A DNA stretch of 64,000 nucleotides from positions 124,001 to 188,000 of the forward strand of contig NZ_JAPPUW010000001.1 of assembly GCF_026712205.1 (NCBI RefSeq), read 5' to 3'. Source of the stretch: Pelomonas aquatica. GTDB lineage: Bacteria; Pseudomonadota; Gammaproteobacteria; Burkholderiales; Burkholderiaceae_C. The notes below the pieces were generated by a model. It worked only from the letters and a program-made list of their open reading frames with translations, was not told the origin of the DNA and searched no databases. A program made the translations under genes and the position numbers. Below are positions 6,625-15,433 of the stretch, in pieces. The stretch's first letter is position 1. Each line of letters opens with the position of its first letter.

Positions 6625-9424
6625 CGGACCCACGCCCGCGCCCGCCCCCGCCGCGCGCCGGCGCGAGTCGCCGCACGAGCTCGCCGCCCGCGTGCTCGTC
6701 ATCGTGCTGGCCAGCGTCGGCGGCGCGACGCTGGCACTGGCCGGCCTGGAGTTCGCGAGCGGCCACACCAATGCCATGTCCGGCCATCGCGTGCTGATCG
6801 GGCTGGGCCTGCTGGCCGCCGCGGCGACCGGCTGGGCGCTGCGCCGCGCGAGGCGGCCCGGCACGGCCAGCCTCGTTGCGCTGATCGTCGCGCTGCTGAC
6901 GCTGGCCCTGTACGCGCTGCAGGCGGGCCTGGGCGTGCATGCGATGACGCTGCTGGCCGGCTGCCTCGGCATCATGCTCGGCGGTGCACTGGCCGGCAGC
7001 GGCGCGGCCTGGCTGCTGACGGCCCTCTACGTCTTCATCGTCGCCATGCTGGCCCTGCTGGAGCTGCATGGCGTCATCCCCGGCCAGGGCGCGGCGCAGC
7101 AGCCGGGCCTGGCGGACCACCTGATCACCCACGGGCTGACGGCCGCGACGGCCCTGCTGGCCGCGCTGCTCATCCAGCGCATCGTCGGCGCCGCGCTGCG
7201 CAAGGCCCACGTCGAGGAGGAGCGCCTGTCGCGCCTCGTGCAGGCCGCGCACAACTGGGCCTGGGAGGCCGACGCGAACTTCCGCGTCACCTGGCTGTCC
7301 GACGAGTTCGAGCCGCTGTCCGGCCACCGCCGCGAGGACTTCCTGCGCATGGGCGAACCCGGCGGCGCCATGCTGGTGCGCGACGCCGACTACCCGGCCC
7401 TGATCGAGGACATCCACGCCAGGCGCGCCTACCGCGACCGCGTCAACGGCTTTCGCGCGCCCGACGGCCGGCTGCTGTGGACGCTGACCTCGGGCGAGCC
7501 GGTCTTCGACGCCGACGGCCGCCACACCGGCTGGCGCGGCGTCAGCCACAACATCACCGGCGAGCGCCTGGCGCTGCAGCAGCACCAGCGCACCGCCGAC
7601 ATGCTGGACCGCGTGCTGCGCGCCAGCCCCGATGCGATCTGCGTCGCCCGCATCGCGGACGGCCACATCCGCTTCGCCAACACCGGCTTCTGCACGCTGG
7701 TCGGCCTCGGCCGCGACGAGCTGCTGGGCCACTCCGGCCACGAGCTCGGCCTGTGGCCGGACAGCCGCGAGCCGCGGCGCCTGGCCGCCGAACTGGCCGC
7801 GACCGGCCTGGTGCGGGACTTCCGCTCGGCCATCCTCGTGAACGGCGAGTGGCGCGACCTGCTCGTGTCCGCCGCCGCGCTGGAATGGGAGGGCGAGCCG
7901 GCGACGATGCTGATCGTGCGCGACATCACCGAGCGCGAGCGCGCCCGCATCGAGGCCGAGGCCATCCTCGACCACGCCAGCGTCGGCATCGCGCTGACGC
8001 GCGGCGAGCGCTTCGAGCGCGTGAACCGCCACTGGCGGGACATCTTCGGCGGCCCCGAGCCACGGCTGGCCGAGGGCAGCGCCGGCCTGCCCGCCGCCCA
8101 CGAGATCGCCAGCGCGGCGCTGGCCTTCGAGCGCGACTTCGTCCGCCCCGACGGCCGCCACATCACCGTGCAGTTCAATGCCCGCGGCCTGCCGGCCACG
8201 CTGGCCGGCCGCAGTGCCGCCGAACGCGCGACGCTGTGGGTGGCCGAGGACGTCACCGAGCGCCGCCGCCAGGAGCGCGAGCTGCGCGCCGCCAAGCAGC
8301 AGGCCGAGACCGCCAGCCACGCCAAGAGCGCCTTCCTCGCGACGATGAGCCACGAGATTCGCACGCCGCTCAACGGCGTGCTGGGCCTGGCGCGGCTGCT
8401 GCAGCAGGCCGGCCCCGACGACGCGCGCCGGCCGCAATACCTGGCCCATCTCGTCGGCGCGGCCGAGTCGCTGAACGAGATCGTCTCCAACGTGCTCGAC
8501 CTGTCCAAGATCGAGGCCGGCCACCTGGAGCTGGAGAAGACCGAGTTCGACCTGCACGCGCTGGCCCAGGCCAGCTTCGAAGGCTGCGCGGCGCTCGGCC
8601 GCGAGCGCGGGCTGGACATGCAGATCGAGCTCGCGCCCGGCCTGCCGCGCATGGTCGTCGGCGACCCGCTGCGGGTGCGCCAGATCATGGCCAACTTCCT
8701 CGTCAACGCGCTGAAGTTCACCGAGCGCGGCCACATCCGCCTGGCCCTGTCGCCCGCCGGCGCCGGGCGCGTGCGGCTGGCCGTGCAGGACAGCGGCATC
8801 GGCGTGCCGCCCGAGCTGCAGCAGCGCCTGTTCCGGCCCTTCGCGCAGGCCGACGACTCCACGACGCGGCGCTTCGGCGGCACCGGCCTGGGCCTGTCCA
8901 TCTGCCGCGAGCTGGCCGCGCGCATGGACGGCCGCGTCGGCCTGGACAGCGACGGCGTCCACGGCTCCAGCTTCTGGGCCGAGCTGGCCCTGCCCGCCGC
9001 GCAGGCGCCCGCCGAGCAGCCCGCCCGCGCGCCCGGCCCGGCCGTGCGCTACCCGCTGGCCGGCCAGCGCCTGCTGATCGCCGAGGACAACCCGGTCAAC
9101 CGCCTCATCATCACGGCGCTGCTGCAGCGCCTGGGCGCCGAGGTCGTCGAGGCCGAGGACGGCGAGCAGGCCGTCGCCATCGCGCGCGCCCAGGCCCAGC
9201 GCCTGGACGGCGTGCTGATGGACCTGCACATGCCCCGCATCGACGGCCTGCAGGCCACGGCCCTGCTGCGCGCCGATGCCGCGACCGCCGCCCTGCCCAT
9301 CCACGCCTTCACGGCCGCCGTGCTCGACCAGGAACGCCAGGCCGCGCTCGCCGCCGGCATGAACGGCTTCATCACCAAGCCCATCGCCGAGGCCGAAGTG
9401 ATCCGCGTCCTCGGCAGAACATGA
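6605..9424 (+). CDS. Hybrid sensor histidine kinase (membrane, three PAS, receiver)
   Basis: A 939-residue hybrid kinase. About five to six hydrophobic segments occur within residues 28-195, with no clear periplasmic loop domain. Then come three PAS-type regions (about 205-325, 331-450, 452-560), a HisKA domain with the phospho-accepting H583 in TMSHEIRTPLNG, an HATPase domain (N-box NALKF, G boxes DSGIGV and GGTGLGLS), and a C-terminal receiver with phospho-acceptor D873 in VLMDLHMPRIDG and the conserved Lys in ITKPI. The start codon lies 20 nt inside the CDGSH gene, implying translational coupling; PAS domains could sense redox or heme, fitting that neighbour. No separate output regulator is adjacent. 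A family A repeat follows immediately after the stop. Confidence 0.92.
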   Translation: MASAPTSGPTPAPAPAARRRESPHELAARVLVIVLASVGGATLALAGLEFASGHTNAMSGHRVLIGLGLLAAAATGWALRRARRPGTASLVALIVALLTLALYALQAGLGVHAMTLLAGCLGIMLGGALAGSGAAWLLTALYVFIVAMLALLELHGVIPGQGAAQQPGLADHLITHGLTAATALLAALLIQRIVGAALRKAHVEEERLSRLVQAAHNWAWEADANFRVTWLSDEFEPLSGHRREDFLRMGEPGGAMLVRDADYPALIEDIHARRAYRDRVNGFRAPDGRLLWTLTSGEPVFDADGRHTGWRGVSHNITGERLALQQHQRTADMLDRVLRASPDAICVARIADGHIRFANTGFCTLVGLGRDELLGHSGHELGLWPDSREPRRLAAELAATGLVRDFRSAILVNGEWRDLLVSAAALEWEGEPATMLIVRDITERERARIEAEAILDHASVGIALTRGERFERVNRHWRDIFGGPEPRLAEGSAGLPAAHEIASAALAFERDFVRPDGRHITVQFNARGLPATLAGRSAAERATLWVAEDVTERRRQERELRAAKQQAETASHAKSAFLATMSHEIRTPLNGVLGLARLLQQAGPDDARRPQYLAHLVGAAESLNEIVSNVLDLSKIEAGHLELEKTEFDLHALAQASFEGCAALGRERGLDMQIELAPGLPRMVVGDPLRVRQIMANFLVNALKFTERGHIRLALSPAGAGRVRLAVQDSGIGVPPELQQRLFRPFAQADDSTTRRFGGTGLGLSICRELAARMDGRVGLDSDGVHGSSFWAELALPAAQAPAEQPARAPGPAVRYPLAGQRLLIAEDNPVNRLIITALLQRLGAEVVEAEDGEQAVAIARAQAQRLDGVLMDLHMPRIDGLQATALLRADAATAALPIHAFTAAVLDQERQAALAAGMNGFITKPIAEAEVIRVLGRT

Positions 9425-9547
9425 GGCCCCTCGTCCAAGGAGTACCTTGGCCGGTCCCCGCGGGGACGGCGATGCATGCCGGCTCGACCGGCATGCACAT
9501 CGCCAGAGCGGGCCGGCTTGGGAGCGGCCCGGCGCTCGGCCCGCAGG
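9425..9547 (+). repeat. Family A post-stop multi-hairpin element, copy A1
   Basis: Starts directly after the kinase stop codon (TGA 9422-9424). It contains a CCAAGG-AGTA-CCTTGG hairpin, a GTCCCCGCGGGGAC palindrome, and then an outer stem GGCGATG / CATCGCC enclosing the inner stem GCATGCCGG / CCGGCATGC. A GGGCCGGC / GCGGCCCG hairpin follows. The other copies lie at 17260, 35714, 51600 (partial) and 59701. The inner stem differs in sequence between copies but stays paired. Confidence 0.85.
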
Positions 9548-9566
9548 ACATCACTGAGGAGAACTT

Positions 9567-9956
9567 ATGCCCATCCGCATCGTCCAACTCGGCAGCCCGC
9601 GCGCGCCGGACGAAGGCAGCCGCATCGGCACGGTGCGCCGCCCGCCGCGCGGCGTGCCCAGGGCCGAGTTCGCGTCGCGCGACTTCTACGACGTCTGGTT
9701 CCCGGTGCTGGCGCCCAGCCTGGAGACGATGAAGCTGGGCCAGGCCGCCGGGACGCCGGCCGACTGGACCGCGTTCACGAAGAAATACCGCAGCGAGATG
9801 GCCGAGCCCCAGGCCCGGCACGCGCTGGCGCTGCTGGCCACGCTGTCGGCGCAGACGAATTTCTCGGTCGGCTGCTACTGCGAGCATGAGGCGCATTGCC
9901 ACCGGTCGGTGCTGCGCGAGCTGCTGCAGGCGGCCGGCGCGCGGCTGGCGCCGTGA
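9567..9956 (+). CDS. DUF488 family protein
   Basis: A 129-residue DUF488 (YeaO-like) protein of unknown function. The diagnostic C-terminal pattern is CYCEHEAHCHRSVLRELL, with the Cys/His cluster conserved in this family; GTVRRPPRGVPRAEF near the N-terminus and FTKKYRSEM are also typical. A strong AGGAG sequence lies 6 nt before the ATG. It follows the hybrid kinase and the family A element on the same strand, so it may be co-transcribed with them. The role (nucleic acid or metal binding has been suggested for the superfamily) is not established. Confidence 0.85.
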   Translation: MPIRIVQLGSPRAPDEGSRIGTVRRPPRGVPRAEFASRDFYDVWFPVLAPSLETMKLGQAAGTPADWTAFTKKYRSEMAEPQARHALALLATLSAQTNFSVGCYCEHEAHCHRSVLRELLQAAGARLAP

Positions 9957-9971
9957 CGGGACGGCGCCGCC

Positions 9972-10330
9972 TCAGCCCGGCTCCTGCTGCGTCGTGCAAT
10001 GGATGCCGCCGCCGCCCGCGGCGATGCCGTCGATGTTGAGTGCACCACCTCGCGCCGGGGGAACTGCTCGCGCAGCATGGCGCGGGTTTTCCAGCGCCGG
10101 GCGCACCCGGCCGGGGCCGCGCATGACGACCACCTGGAGCCGACGCCCGCGCGCGTCGCGGGCCTGCCGCAGCAGTTCCAGGTGGCGACGCGTCACCGCA
10201 TGGTCGTAGGAGGCCGGGTCTTCATCCAGGCCGGCCACCACCACGCCGGACTGGGTGAAGCGGGCGTAGAAGTCGGTGTGGCCGTCGGTGATGTCCCTGC
10301 CGGCGATGCCCGGCAGCCTGATGTTTTTGG
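9972..10330 (-). pseudogene. Agmatine deiminase (AguA-like) C-terminal remnant
   Basis: Read on the minus strand, the sequence gives PGIAGRDITDGHTDFYARF, then GVVVAGLDEDPASYDHAVTRR, and in another frame GGGGIHCTTQQEP before a stop at 9972-9974. These are hallmark segments of agmatine/peptidyl-arginine deiminases: the DITDGHTD motif and the active-site Cys region GGGGIHC. The middle part is shortened (the expected central loop is missing), the last segment is frameshifted, and everything upstream of PGIAGRD is absent, replaced by unrelated AT-richer sequence from about 10331. It is therefore a broken, non-functional fragment of an agmatine deiminase gene. Confidence 0.75.
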
Positions 10331-10350
10331 CTCCAATTCATCGACCGGAT

Positions 10351-10691
10351 TCATGAAACCGTCCGGCGCCAGCTCGGCTGGGCGTGGCGCAGCAGGCTGT
10401 CGAAGACGTCCTTGACCAGCGGCTGGCGGGGCTCACCCTCGATGCGCGACATCCACACGCTGCCCATGGGCAGGCCGGAAAGCCCGCGGGGCGCATGAGC
10501 TGGCCTGCGCGCAGGCAGGCATCCAGCAGCAGCCGCGGGTCGTCGTAGATGGCGGCCTTGCGCAGGCCCGCGAAGTGTTCGCGAATGAAGGGGCCGATGC
10601 GCTCGCTGGTGAGGTCGCCCGCTCGACCACCGACTCGTCGCTCTCGTTTCGATTCCGGGAGTTCCGACCATCGGCATTCACCCCGCACCAC
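10351..10691 (-). pseudogene. Decayed gene remnant, unidentified
   Basis: The minus strand carries protein-like sequence in two adjoining frames. The first includes SERIGPFIREHFAGLRKAA and YDDPRLLLDACLRAGQ; after a one-base shift near 10480 it continues as MGSVWMSRIEGEPRQPLVK and DVFDSLLRHAQPSW before a stop at 10351. Codon use resembles coding DNA of this genome, but no full frame exists and the 5' part is lost. The C-terminal segment could belong to a transcriptional regulator, but the identification is not secure. It lies head-to-tail with the agmatine deiminase remnant, so the whole 9972-10691 stretch looks like decayed former genes. Confidence 0.4.
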
Positions 10692-10786
10692 CAGTGTTCA
10701 TGCGGGTTCCAGGGGTTTTGCAGGGCCGACCATTTCGCGCAAGACGCGACCATGACGACAATGTTTTCGAACTCTATTTTCGACTT

Positions 10787-11467
10787 GTGAACTCTATTAA
10801 TCCGCGCCATCACCGTCCCCTGGCCTGCATCCTCGACCTCGACGGCACGCTGGTCGACACACTGGGGGACTTCGTCGCCGTGCTCGGCCGCATGCTGGCC
10901 GACCTCGGCCTGAAGACCGTCACGCGCGACTTCGTCGAGCACACCATCGGCCGCGGCAGCGAGCATCTGGTGCGCACGACGCTGGCCGAAGTGGGCGCCG
11001 CGCCCGGGCTGTACGAGCGTGCCTGGGCGCTCTACCAGCAGCACTACGCCGCCGTGAACGGCGAGCACGCGGCCGTCTACCCGGGCGTCTTCGAAGGGCT
11101 GGACGCGCTGCGGGCGCTGGGCCTGCCGCTGGCCGTGCTGACCAACAAGCCCGGCGAGCCGGCACGCGAGCTGCTCAGGCGCAAGGGGCTGGACGGCTAT
11201 TTCGCCCGGGTCTTCGGCGGCGACGAGTTCGCGCGCAGGAAGCCCGACCCGCTGCCCCTGCTCAAGACCTGCGAGGCGCTGGGCACGCCGCCGTCGGCGA
11301 CGTGGATGGTGGGCGACTCGCGCAACGACGCCGAGGCCGCGCGCGCGGCCGGCTGCCCGCTGATTCTCGTGACCTATGGCTACAACCACGGCGAGGACAT
11401 CCGCGCCGTGCCGGCGCTGCAGCATCTCGACCGACTGGACCGGATCAGCGCCGGCCGTCGCGCTTGA
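10787..11467 (+). CDS. gph: Phosphoglycolate phosphatase (HAD superfamily)
   Basis: A 226-residue HAD hydrolase with all core motifs: LDLDGTLVDT (nucleophile and acid Asp), LTNKPGE (motif II), KPDPLPL (Lys, motif III) and MVGDSRNDAEAARAAG (motif IV). The cap domain between them and the overall length fit Gph, which hydrolyses 2-phosphoglycolate from DNA repair or oxygenase activity. In many betaproteobacteria gph lies upstream of trpE, as here with one gene between. GTG at 10787 was chosen; longer forms would read through the decayed region, and no in-frame ATG is nearer. A 10-bp direct repeat GAACTCTATT (10769, 10789) flanks the start. Its 3' end overlaps the convergent gene by 23 nt. Confidence 0.88.
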   Translation: MNSINPRHHRPLACILDLDGTLVDTLGDFVAVLGRMLADLGLKTVTRDFVEHTIGRGSEHLVRTTLAEVGAAPGLYERAWALYQQHYAAVNGEHAAVYPGVFEGLDALRALGLPLAVLTNKPGEPARELLRRKGLDGYFARVFGGDEFARRKPDPLPLLKTCEALGTPPSATWMVGDSRNDAEAARAAGCPLILVTYGYNHGEDIRAVPALQHLDRLDRISAGRRA

Positions 11468-12044
11468 GGCCGAGCAGGGCTTCCTTCAGGCTGCCGTCGG
11501 CGGGCTTGTCGCCCAGCCAGATGCGCAGCAGGGCCGAGAAGAACTCGGGCTCCTTGATGGGCTCGCCGATGGGCTTGCCGTTCAGCAACACCATGGAGCC
11601 CACGCTCGGCACGTAGTCGACGGAGAAGCTGTCGCCGCTGTTGAGCTGCTTGCGGCTGGCGAAGATCTCGCTGAGCTTGAGCACGCCGTTGATGGACTTG
11701 GCGAACTCCTCGCGCGACACATTGGCCTCAATGCCCTTGGTGAAGAGCTTGCCCAGCTCGTTGCCGTCGATGTCGCGCAGCATGCTGATGTGGATGCGCT
11801 TGGGGCCGGGCAGGGCCAGCACCTCGGCCGTCGTGCCGGCCTTGTGCGTCAGGTACAGGCCCGCCGTGTAGACCTTGACGACGAACTTGTAGCGCACGCC
11901 GGCACCGTTGAGCACCAGCTTCTGGCCGGCCAGGTCCAGCGCCGTCTCGTATTTCACATTGGCCACGTCGACCGTGTCCGCCCAGGCAGCGCCGCCTCCC
12001 AGGCTGCCGGCGGCCAGCAGGGCCGCGACGATGAATGCGCGCAT
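11445..12044 (-). CDS. Secreted chalcone isomerase-like protein
   Basis: A 199-residue protein of the bacterial chalcone-isomerase-like family. It has a Sec signal peptide (MRAFIVAALLAAGSLGGGAAWA) and the fold-typical stretches LNGAGVRYKFVVKVY, AGLYL and NGKPIGE. Such proteins are periplasmic and their substrates in bacteria are unknown; plant-type active-site residues cannot be assigned here. ATG at 12044 was chosen because the signal peptide starts there and GGAG lies upstream. It is convergent with gph (23-nt overlap of 3' ends) and divergent from the trp leader region. Confidence 0.85.
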   Translation of the reverse strand: MRAFIVAALLAAGSLGGGAAWADTVDVANVKYETALDLAGQKLVLNGAGVRYKFVVKVYTAGLYLTHKAGTTAEVLALPGPKRIHISMLRDIDGNELGKLFTKGIEANVSREEFAKSINGVLKLSEIFASRKQLNSGDSFSVDYVPSVGSMVLLNGKPIGEPIKEPEFFSALLRIWLGDKPADGSLKEALLGLKRDGRR

Positions 12045-12099
12045 GTCTCGCTCCGTTGTCGTGCCGCGATGGCGGCATCTTCGTGAGCCGAAGTATGGC

Positions 12100-12129
12100 C
12101 CGACATCGCGAAAACCCCGCTGATACACT
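12100..12129 (+). promoter_or_regulatory. Candidate trp operon promoter
   Basis: CCGACA (12100-12105, 4/6 to the -35 consensus) and TACACT (12124-12129, 4/6 to the -10) are 18 bp apart upstream of the trp leader frame. A start site would fall at about 12136-12139, so the leader peptide would be translated from a leaderless or nearly leaderless message. The assignment rests on position and partial consensus only. Confidence 0.4.
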
Positions 12130-12138
12130 GGGCCGATC

Positions 12139-12219
12139 ATGTTCATCACGCGCAAGCACATCATGGGGTCGAGCGACCGGGGAGCCTGGCCCTGGCGTCG
12201 CTGCTTCACTGCCGCCTGA
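12139..12219 (+). CDS. trpL: Candidate trp leader peptide with two Trp codons
   Basis: A 26-residue open frame starts at ATG 12139 and ends at TGA 12217-12219, about 98 nt before trpE. Its second half contains Gly-Ala-Trp-Pro-Trp-Arg-Arg-Cys, with two Trp codons (12187-12189 and 12193-12195). Trp is rare, so two in a short frame just upstream of trpE fits ribosome-mediated attenuation. GC-rich segments downstream can pair (for example CTTGGCG at about 12225 with CGCCAAG at about 12283, and GCCCG / CGGGC within 12262-12280), but no U-run terminator follows, so the mechanism may be anti-ribosome-binding rather than termination. No Shine-Dalgarno is present; see the candidate promoter. Confidence 0.5.
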   Translation: MFITRKHIMGSSDRGAWPWRRCFTAA

Positions 12220-12317
12220 TGCCGCTTGGCGCGCCCTGACGCGCTCACTCCCGCGTTGCCCGTTCCTCACCGGGCTGCACGCCAAGCCCTGAAGACCCGT
12301 CTCTTTCAAGGTTTGAC

Positions 12318-13805
12318 GTGATCACCGAACTCGAATTCCAGAGCCTCGCCACCGAGGGCTACAACCGCATCCCGCTCATCAGCGAGGCCTTCGCGGACCT
12401 CGAAACCCCGCTGTCCCTCTACCTCAAGCTCTGCGCCGGCGCCGGCCAGGGCCGCAACAGCTTCCTGCTGGAGTCCGTCGTCGGCGGCGAGCGCTTCGGG
12501 CGCTACTCCTTCATCGGCCTGCCGGCGCGCACGCTGGTCCGCGCGACCGGCTCGCTCTGCGAGGTCGTCACCGACGGCCAGATCGTCGAGACGCACGAGG
12601 GCAATCCGCTGGACTTCATCGCCGCCTACCAGGAGCGCTTCAAGCCCAGGATCCCTGCCGGCCTGCCGCGCTTCTGCGGCGGCCTGGCCGGCTACTTCGG
12701 CTACGAGGCGGTGCGCGCCATCGAGAAGAAGCTGGCCCACCAGCATCCGGGCGAGAGCCTGGGCACGCCCGACATCGTGCTGCTGCTGTCCGAGGAGGTC
12801 GCCGTCATCGACAACCTCTCGGGCCGCCTCTACCTGATCGTCTGGGCCGACCCGCGCCAGCCCGAGGCCTATTTCCGCGCCAGGCAGCGCCTGACCGCGC
12901 TGCGCGACAAGCTGAGTTATTCGGTCAGCGTGCCGCGCGTGCCGCGCAGCGAGTCGCACCCGGTCACGCGCGGCTTCGCCAAGGCCGACTACCTGACCGC
13001 GGTGGCCAGGGCCAAGGACTACATCGCCGCCGGCGACCTGATGCAGGTGCAGGTCGGCCAGCGCATCTCCAAGCCCTACAAGGCCGAACCCATCGCGCTC
13101 TACCGTGCGCTGCGGGCGCTGAACCCCAGCCCCTATATGTACTTCTACGACCTGGGCGATTTCCAGATCGTCGGCGCCAGCCCCGAGATCCTCGTGCGCG
13201 AGGAACATGCGGGCGACGGCAGCCGCAAGGTCACGATCCGCCCTCTCGCCGGCACCCGCCCGCGCGGCGCGACGCCCGAGCGCGACCTGGAACTGGAAGC
13301 CGAACTGCAGGCCGACCCCAAGGAGCGCGCCGAGCACCTGATGCTGATCGACCTGGCGCGCAACGACATCGGCCGCATCGCCCGCGTCGGCAGCGTCAAG
13401 GTCACGCAGAGCTTCGTCGTCGAGCGCTACTCGCACGTGATGCACATCGTCAGCAACGTCGAGGGAACGTTGCGAGCCGATGTGGGTCAGCTCGACGTGC
13501 TGAAGGCCACCTTCCCCGCCGGCACGCTGACCGGCGCGCCCAAGGTGCGCGCGATGGAACTGATCGACGAGCTGGAGCCCGTGCAGCGCGGCATCTACGG
13601 CGGCGCCTGCGGCTACCTCAGCTTTGCCGGCGACATGGACCTGGCGATCGCGATCCGCACCGGCATTGTCAAGAACGGCATGCTCTACGTGCAGGCGGCG
13701 GCGGGCATCGTCGCTGACTCGGTGCCGGAGCTCGAATGGCAGGAAACGGAAGCCAAAGCCAGGGCGCTGCTGCGCGCCGCCGAACTCGTCGAGGAGGGCT
13801 TCTAA
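12318..13805 (+). CDS. trpE: Anthranilate synthase component I
   Basis: A 495-residue TrpE, the chorismate-binding large subunit of anthranilate synthase, which makes anthranilate from chorismate and ammonia or glutamine-derived ammonia. The N-terminal domain carries the tryptophan feedback motif region SFLLESVVGG. The catalytic domain has IRPLAGTRPRGATPERD, ELQADPKERAEHLMLIDLARND and FPAGTLTGAPKVRAMELI, all typical and intact. The start is GTG at 12318. The stop (TAA 13803-13805) abuts the trpG ATG with no gap, so the two subunits are coupled. A candidate leader peptide precedes it. Confidence 0.96.
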   Translation: MITELEFQSLATEGYNRIPLISEAFADLETPLSLYLKLCAGAGQGRNSFLLESVVGGERFGRYSFIGLPARTLVRATGSLCEVVTDGQIVETHEGNPLDFIAAYQERFKPRIPAGLPRFCGGLAGYFGYEAVRAIEKKLAHQHPGESLGTPDIVLLLSEEVAVIDNLSGRLYLIVWADPRQPEAYFRARQRLTALRDKLSYSVSVPRVPRSESHPVTRGFAKADYLTAVARAKDYIAAGDLMQVQVGQRISKPYKAEPIALYRALRALNPSPYMYFYDLGDFQIVGASPEILVREEHAGDGSRKVTIRPLAGTRPRGATPERDLELEAELQADPKERAEHLMLIDLARNDIGRIARVGSVKVTQSFVVERYSHVMHIVSNVEGTLRADVGQLDVLKATFPAGTLTGAPKVRAMELIDELEPVQRGIYGGACGYLSFAGDMDLAIAIRTGIVKNGMLYVQAAAGIVADSVPELEWQETEAKARALLRAAELVEEGF

Positions 13806-14387
13806 ATGCTGCTGATGATCGACAACTACGACAGCTTCACGTTCAACATCGTCCAGTACCTCGGTGAGCTGGGCGCCGACGTGAAGGTGGCGCGCAACGA
13901 CGAGATCAGCGTCGCCGAGATGGCGGCGCTGAACCCCGACCACATCGTCTTCTCGCCCGGCCCCTGCACGCCGACCGAGGCCGGCGTCTGCGTGGAGGCC
14001 GTCCGGCACTTCCTCGGCAAAAAGCCGCTGCTGGGCGTCTGCCTGGGCCACCAGTCGATGGGCCAGGCCCTGGGCGGCAGGATCGTGCGCGCCAAGCGCC
14101 AGATGCATGGCAAGGCCAGCACGATCACGACCGACCAGCGCGGCGTCTACACCGGCCTGCCGCGCGACTTCTCCGTCATCCGCTACCACTCCCTCGTCAT
14201 CGAGGAGGCGAGCTGCCCGGCCGTGCTGGAGATCACCTCGCGCAGCGACGACGGCGAGATCATGGGCGTGCGCCACCGCGAGCTGGCCGGCACGGCCACG
14301 CCGCTGGAGGGCCTGCAGTTCCATCCCGAGTCCATCCTCAGCGAGCATGGGCACGCGATGCTGCGCAACTTCCTGGAGCTGAAATGA
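13806..14387 (+). CDS. trpG: Anthranilate synthase component II (glutamine amidotransferase)
   Basis: A 193-residue class I glutamine amidotransferase that supplies ammonia to TrpE. The catalytic triad is visible: the nucleophilic Cys in [13 protein letters not shown] and the His/Glu pair in [13 protein letters not shown]; the N-terminal signature is [16 protein letters not shown]. It starts immediately after the trpE stop and overlaps the next gene by 4 nt (ATGA). In some bacteria the same subunit also serves aminodeoxychorismate synthase; that cannot be judged here. Confidence 0.96.
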   Translation: MLLMIDNYDSFTFNIVQYLGELGADVKVARNDEISVAEMAALNPDHIVFSPGPCTPTEAGVCVEAVRHFLGKKPLLGVCLGHQSMGQALGGRIVRAKRQMHGKASTITTDQRGVYTGLPRDFSVIRYHSLVIEEASCPAVLEITSRSDDGEIMGVRHRELAGTATPLEGLQFHPESILSEHGHAMLRNFLELK

Positions 14388-15430
14388 CTGACTACGCACC
14401 GTCTTCAGGCGTGGCATCTCCAGCCGTCGTCGACCTGCGCAGCGACACCGTCACCAAGCCGACGCCGGCCATGCGCGAGGCCATCGCGCGTGCGGTGGTG
14501 GGCGACGACGTCTTCGGCGACGACCCCACCGTCAACGCGCTGCAGGAGCGCGTCGCGGCCCTGCTCGGCAAGGAAGCCGCCCTGTTCATGAGCAGCGGCA
14601 CGCAGAGCAATCTCTGCGGCCTGCTGGCCCATTGCGGCCGCGGCGACGAATACATCGTCGGCCAGCTCGCCCACACCTACCGCTACGAAGGCGGCGGCGC
14701 GGCGGTGCTGGGCAGCATCCAGCCCCAGCCCATCCCCAACCAGGCCGACGGCTCGCTGAAGCTGGACGACATCGCCGCCGCCATCAAGCCCGACGACCCG
14801 CACTTCGCGCGCACGCGGCTGCTGGCGCTGGAGAACACCTGGAGCGGCCATGTGCTGCCGGCCGCCTACACGACCGAGGCCTGCGAGCTGGCCCATTCGC
14901 GCGGCCTGGCCACCCATCTGGACGGCGCGCGCCTGTTCAACGCCGCCGTCGCGTCCGGGCGCCCGGTGGCCGAGCTGGCGCGGCATTTCGACTCCGTGTC
15001 CATCTGCTTCAGCAAGGGCCTGGGCGCGCCCATCGGCTCCATGCTGGTCGGCTCGCGGCCGCTGATCCAGCGCGCCCACCGCGTGCGCAAGATGGTGGGC
15101 GGCGGCCTGCGCCAGGTCGGCCTGCTGGCCGCCGCGGCCGACCATGCGCTGAGCCACCACGTCGAGCGCCTGGCCGACGACCACGCGCTGGCCCGGCGCC
15201 TGGCCGAGGGCCTCGCCGCCCTGCCCGGTGTCACGGTCACGCCACCGCAGACGAATATCGTGTTCGTGCAGGTCAGCGACGGCCGCGGCCCGGCATTGCT
15301 GGAGCACCTGAAGCAGCGCGGCGTGCTCGCCACCGGCCTGATCGGCCTGCGCTTCGTGACCCATCTGGACGTCGATGCGGCCGGCATCGAACGCGCCATC
15401 GCCTCTGCCGCCGACTTCTTCAAGAGCTGA
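14384..15430 (+). CDS. ltaE: Low-specificity L-threonine aldolase inside the trp cluster
   Basis: A 348-residue PLP-dependent fold-type I enzyme that cleaves L-threonine and L-allo-threonine to glycine and acetaldehyde. Features are [48 protein letters not shown] (PLP-binding Asp) and [13 protein letters not shown] with the Schiff-base Lys. It overlaps trpG by 4 nt and is followed by trpD after 3 nt, so it is translated as part of the trp operon. It has no role in tryptophan synthesis; a link through glycine/serine supply (TrpB uses serine) is possible but inferred. Confidence 0.93.
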   Translation: MTDYAPSSGVASPAVVDLRSDTVTKPTPAMREAIARAVVGDDVFGDDPTVNALQERVAALLGKEAALFMSSGTQSNLCGLLAHCGRGDEYIVGQLAHTYRYEGGGAAVLGSIQPQPIPNQADGSLKLDDIAAAIKPDDPHFARTRLLALENTWSGHVLPAAYTTEACELAHSRGLATHLDGARLFNAAVASGRPVAELARHFDSVSICFSKGLGAPIGSMLVGSRPLIQRAHRVRKMVGGGLRQVGLLAAAADHALSHHVERLADDHALARRLAEGLAALPGVTVTPPQTNIVFVQVSDGRGPALLEHLKQRGVLATGLIGLRFVTHLDVDAAGIERAIASAADFFKS

Positions 15431-15433
15431 GCC

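Noticed and set aside
9425-9547. Simple rho-independent terminator
   Set aside because: Copies of family A have many hairpins but no U-run, and four of the five are followed by a co-oriented gene, so they were called as a repeat element.
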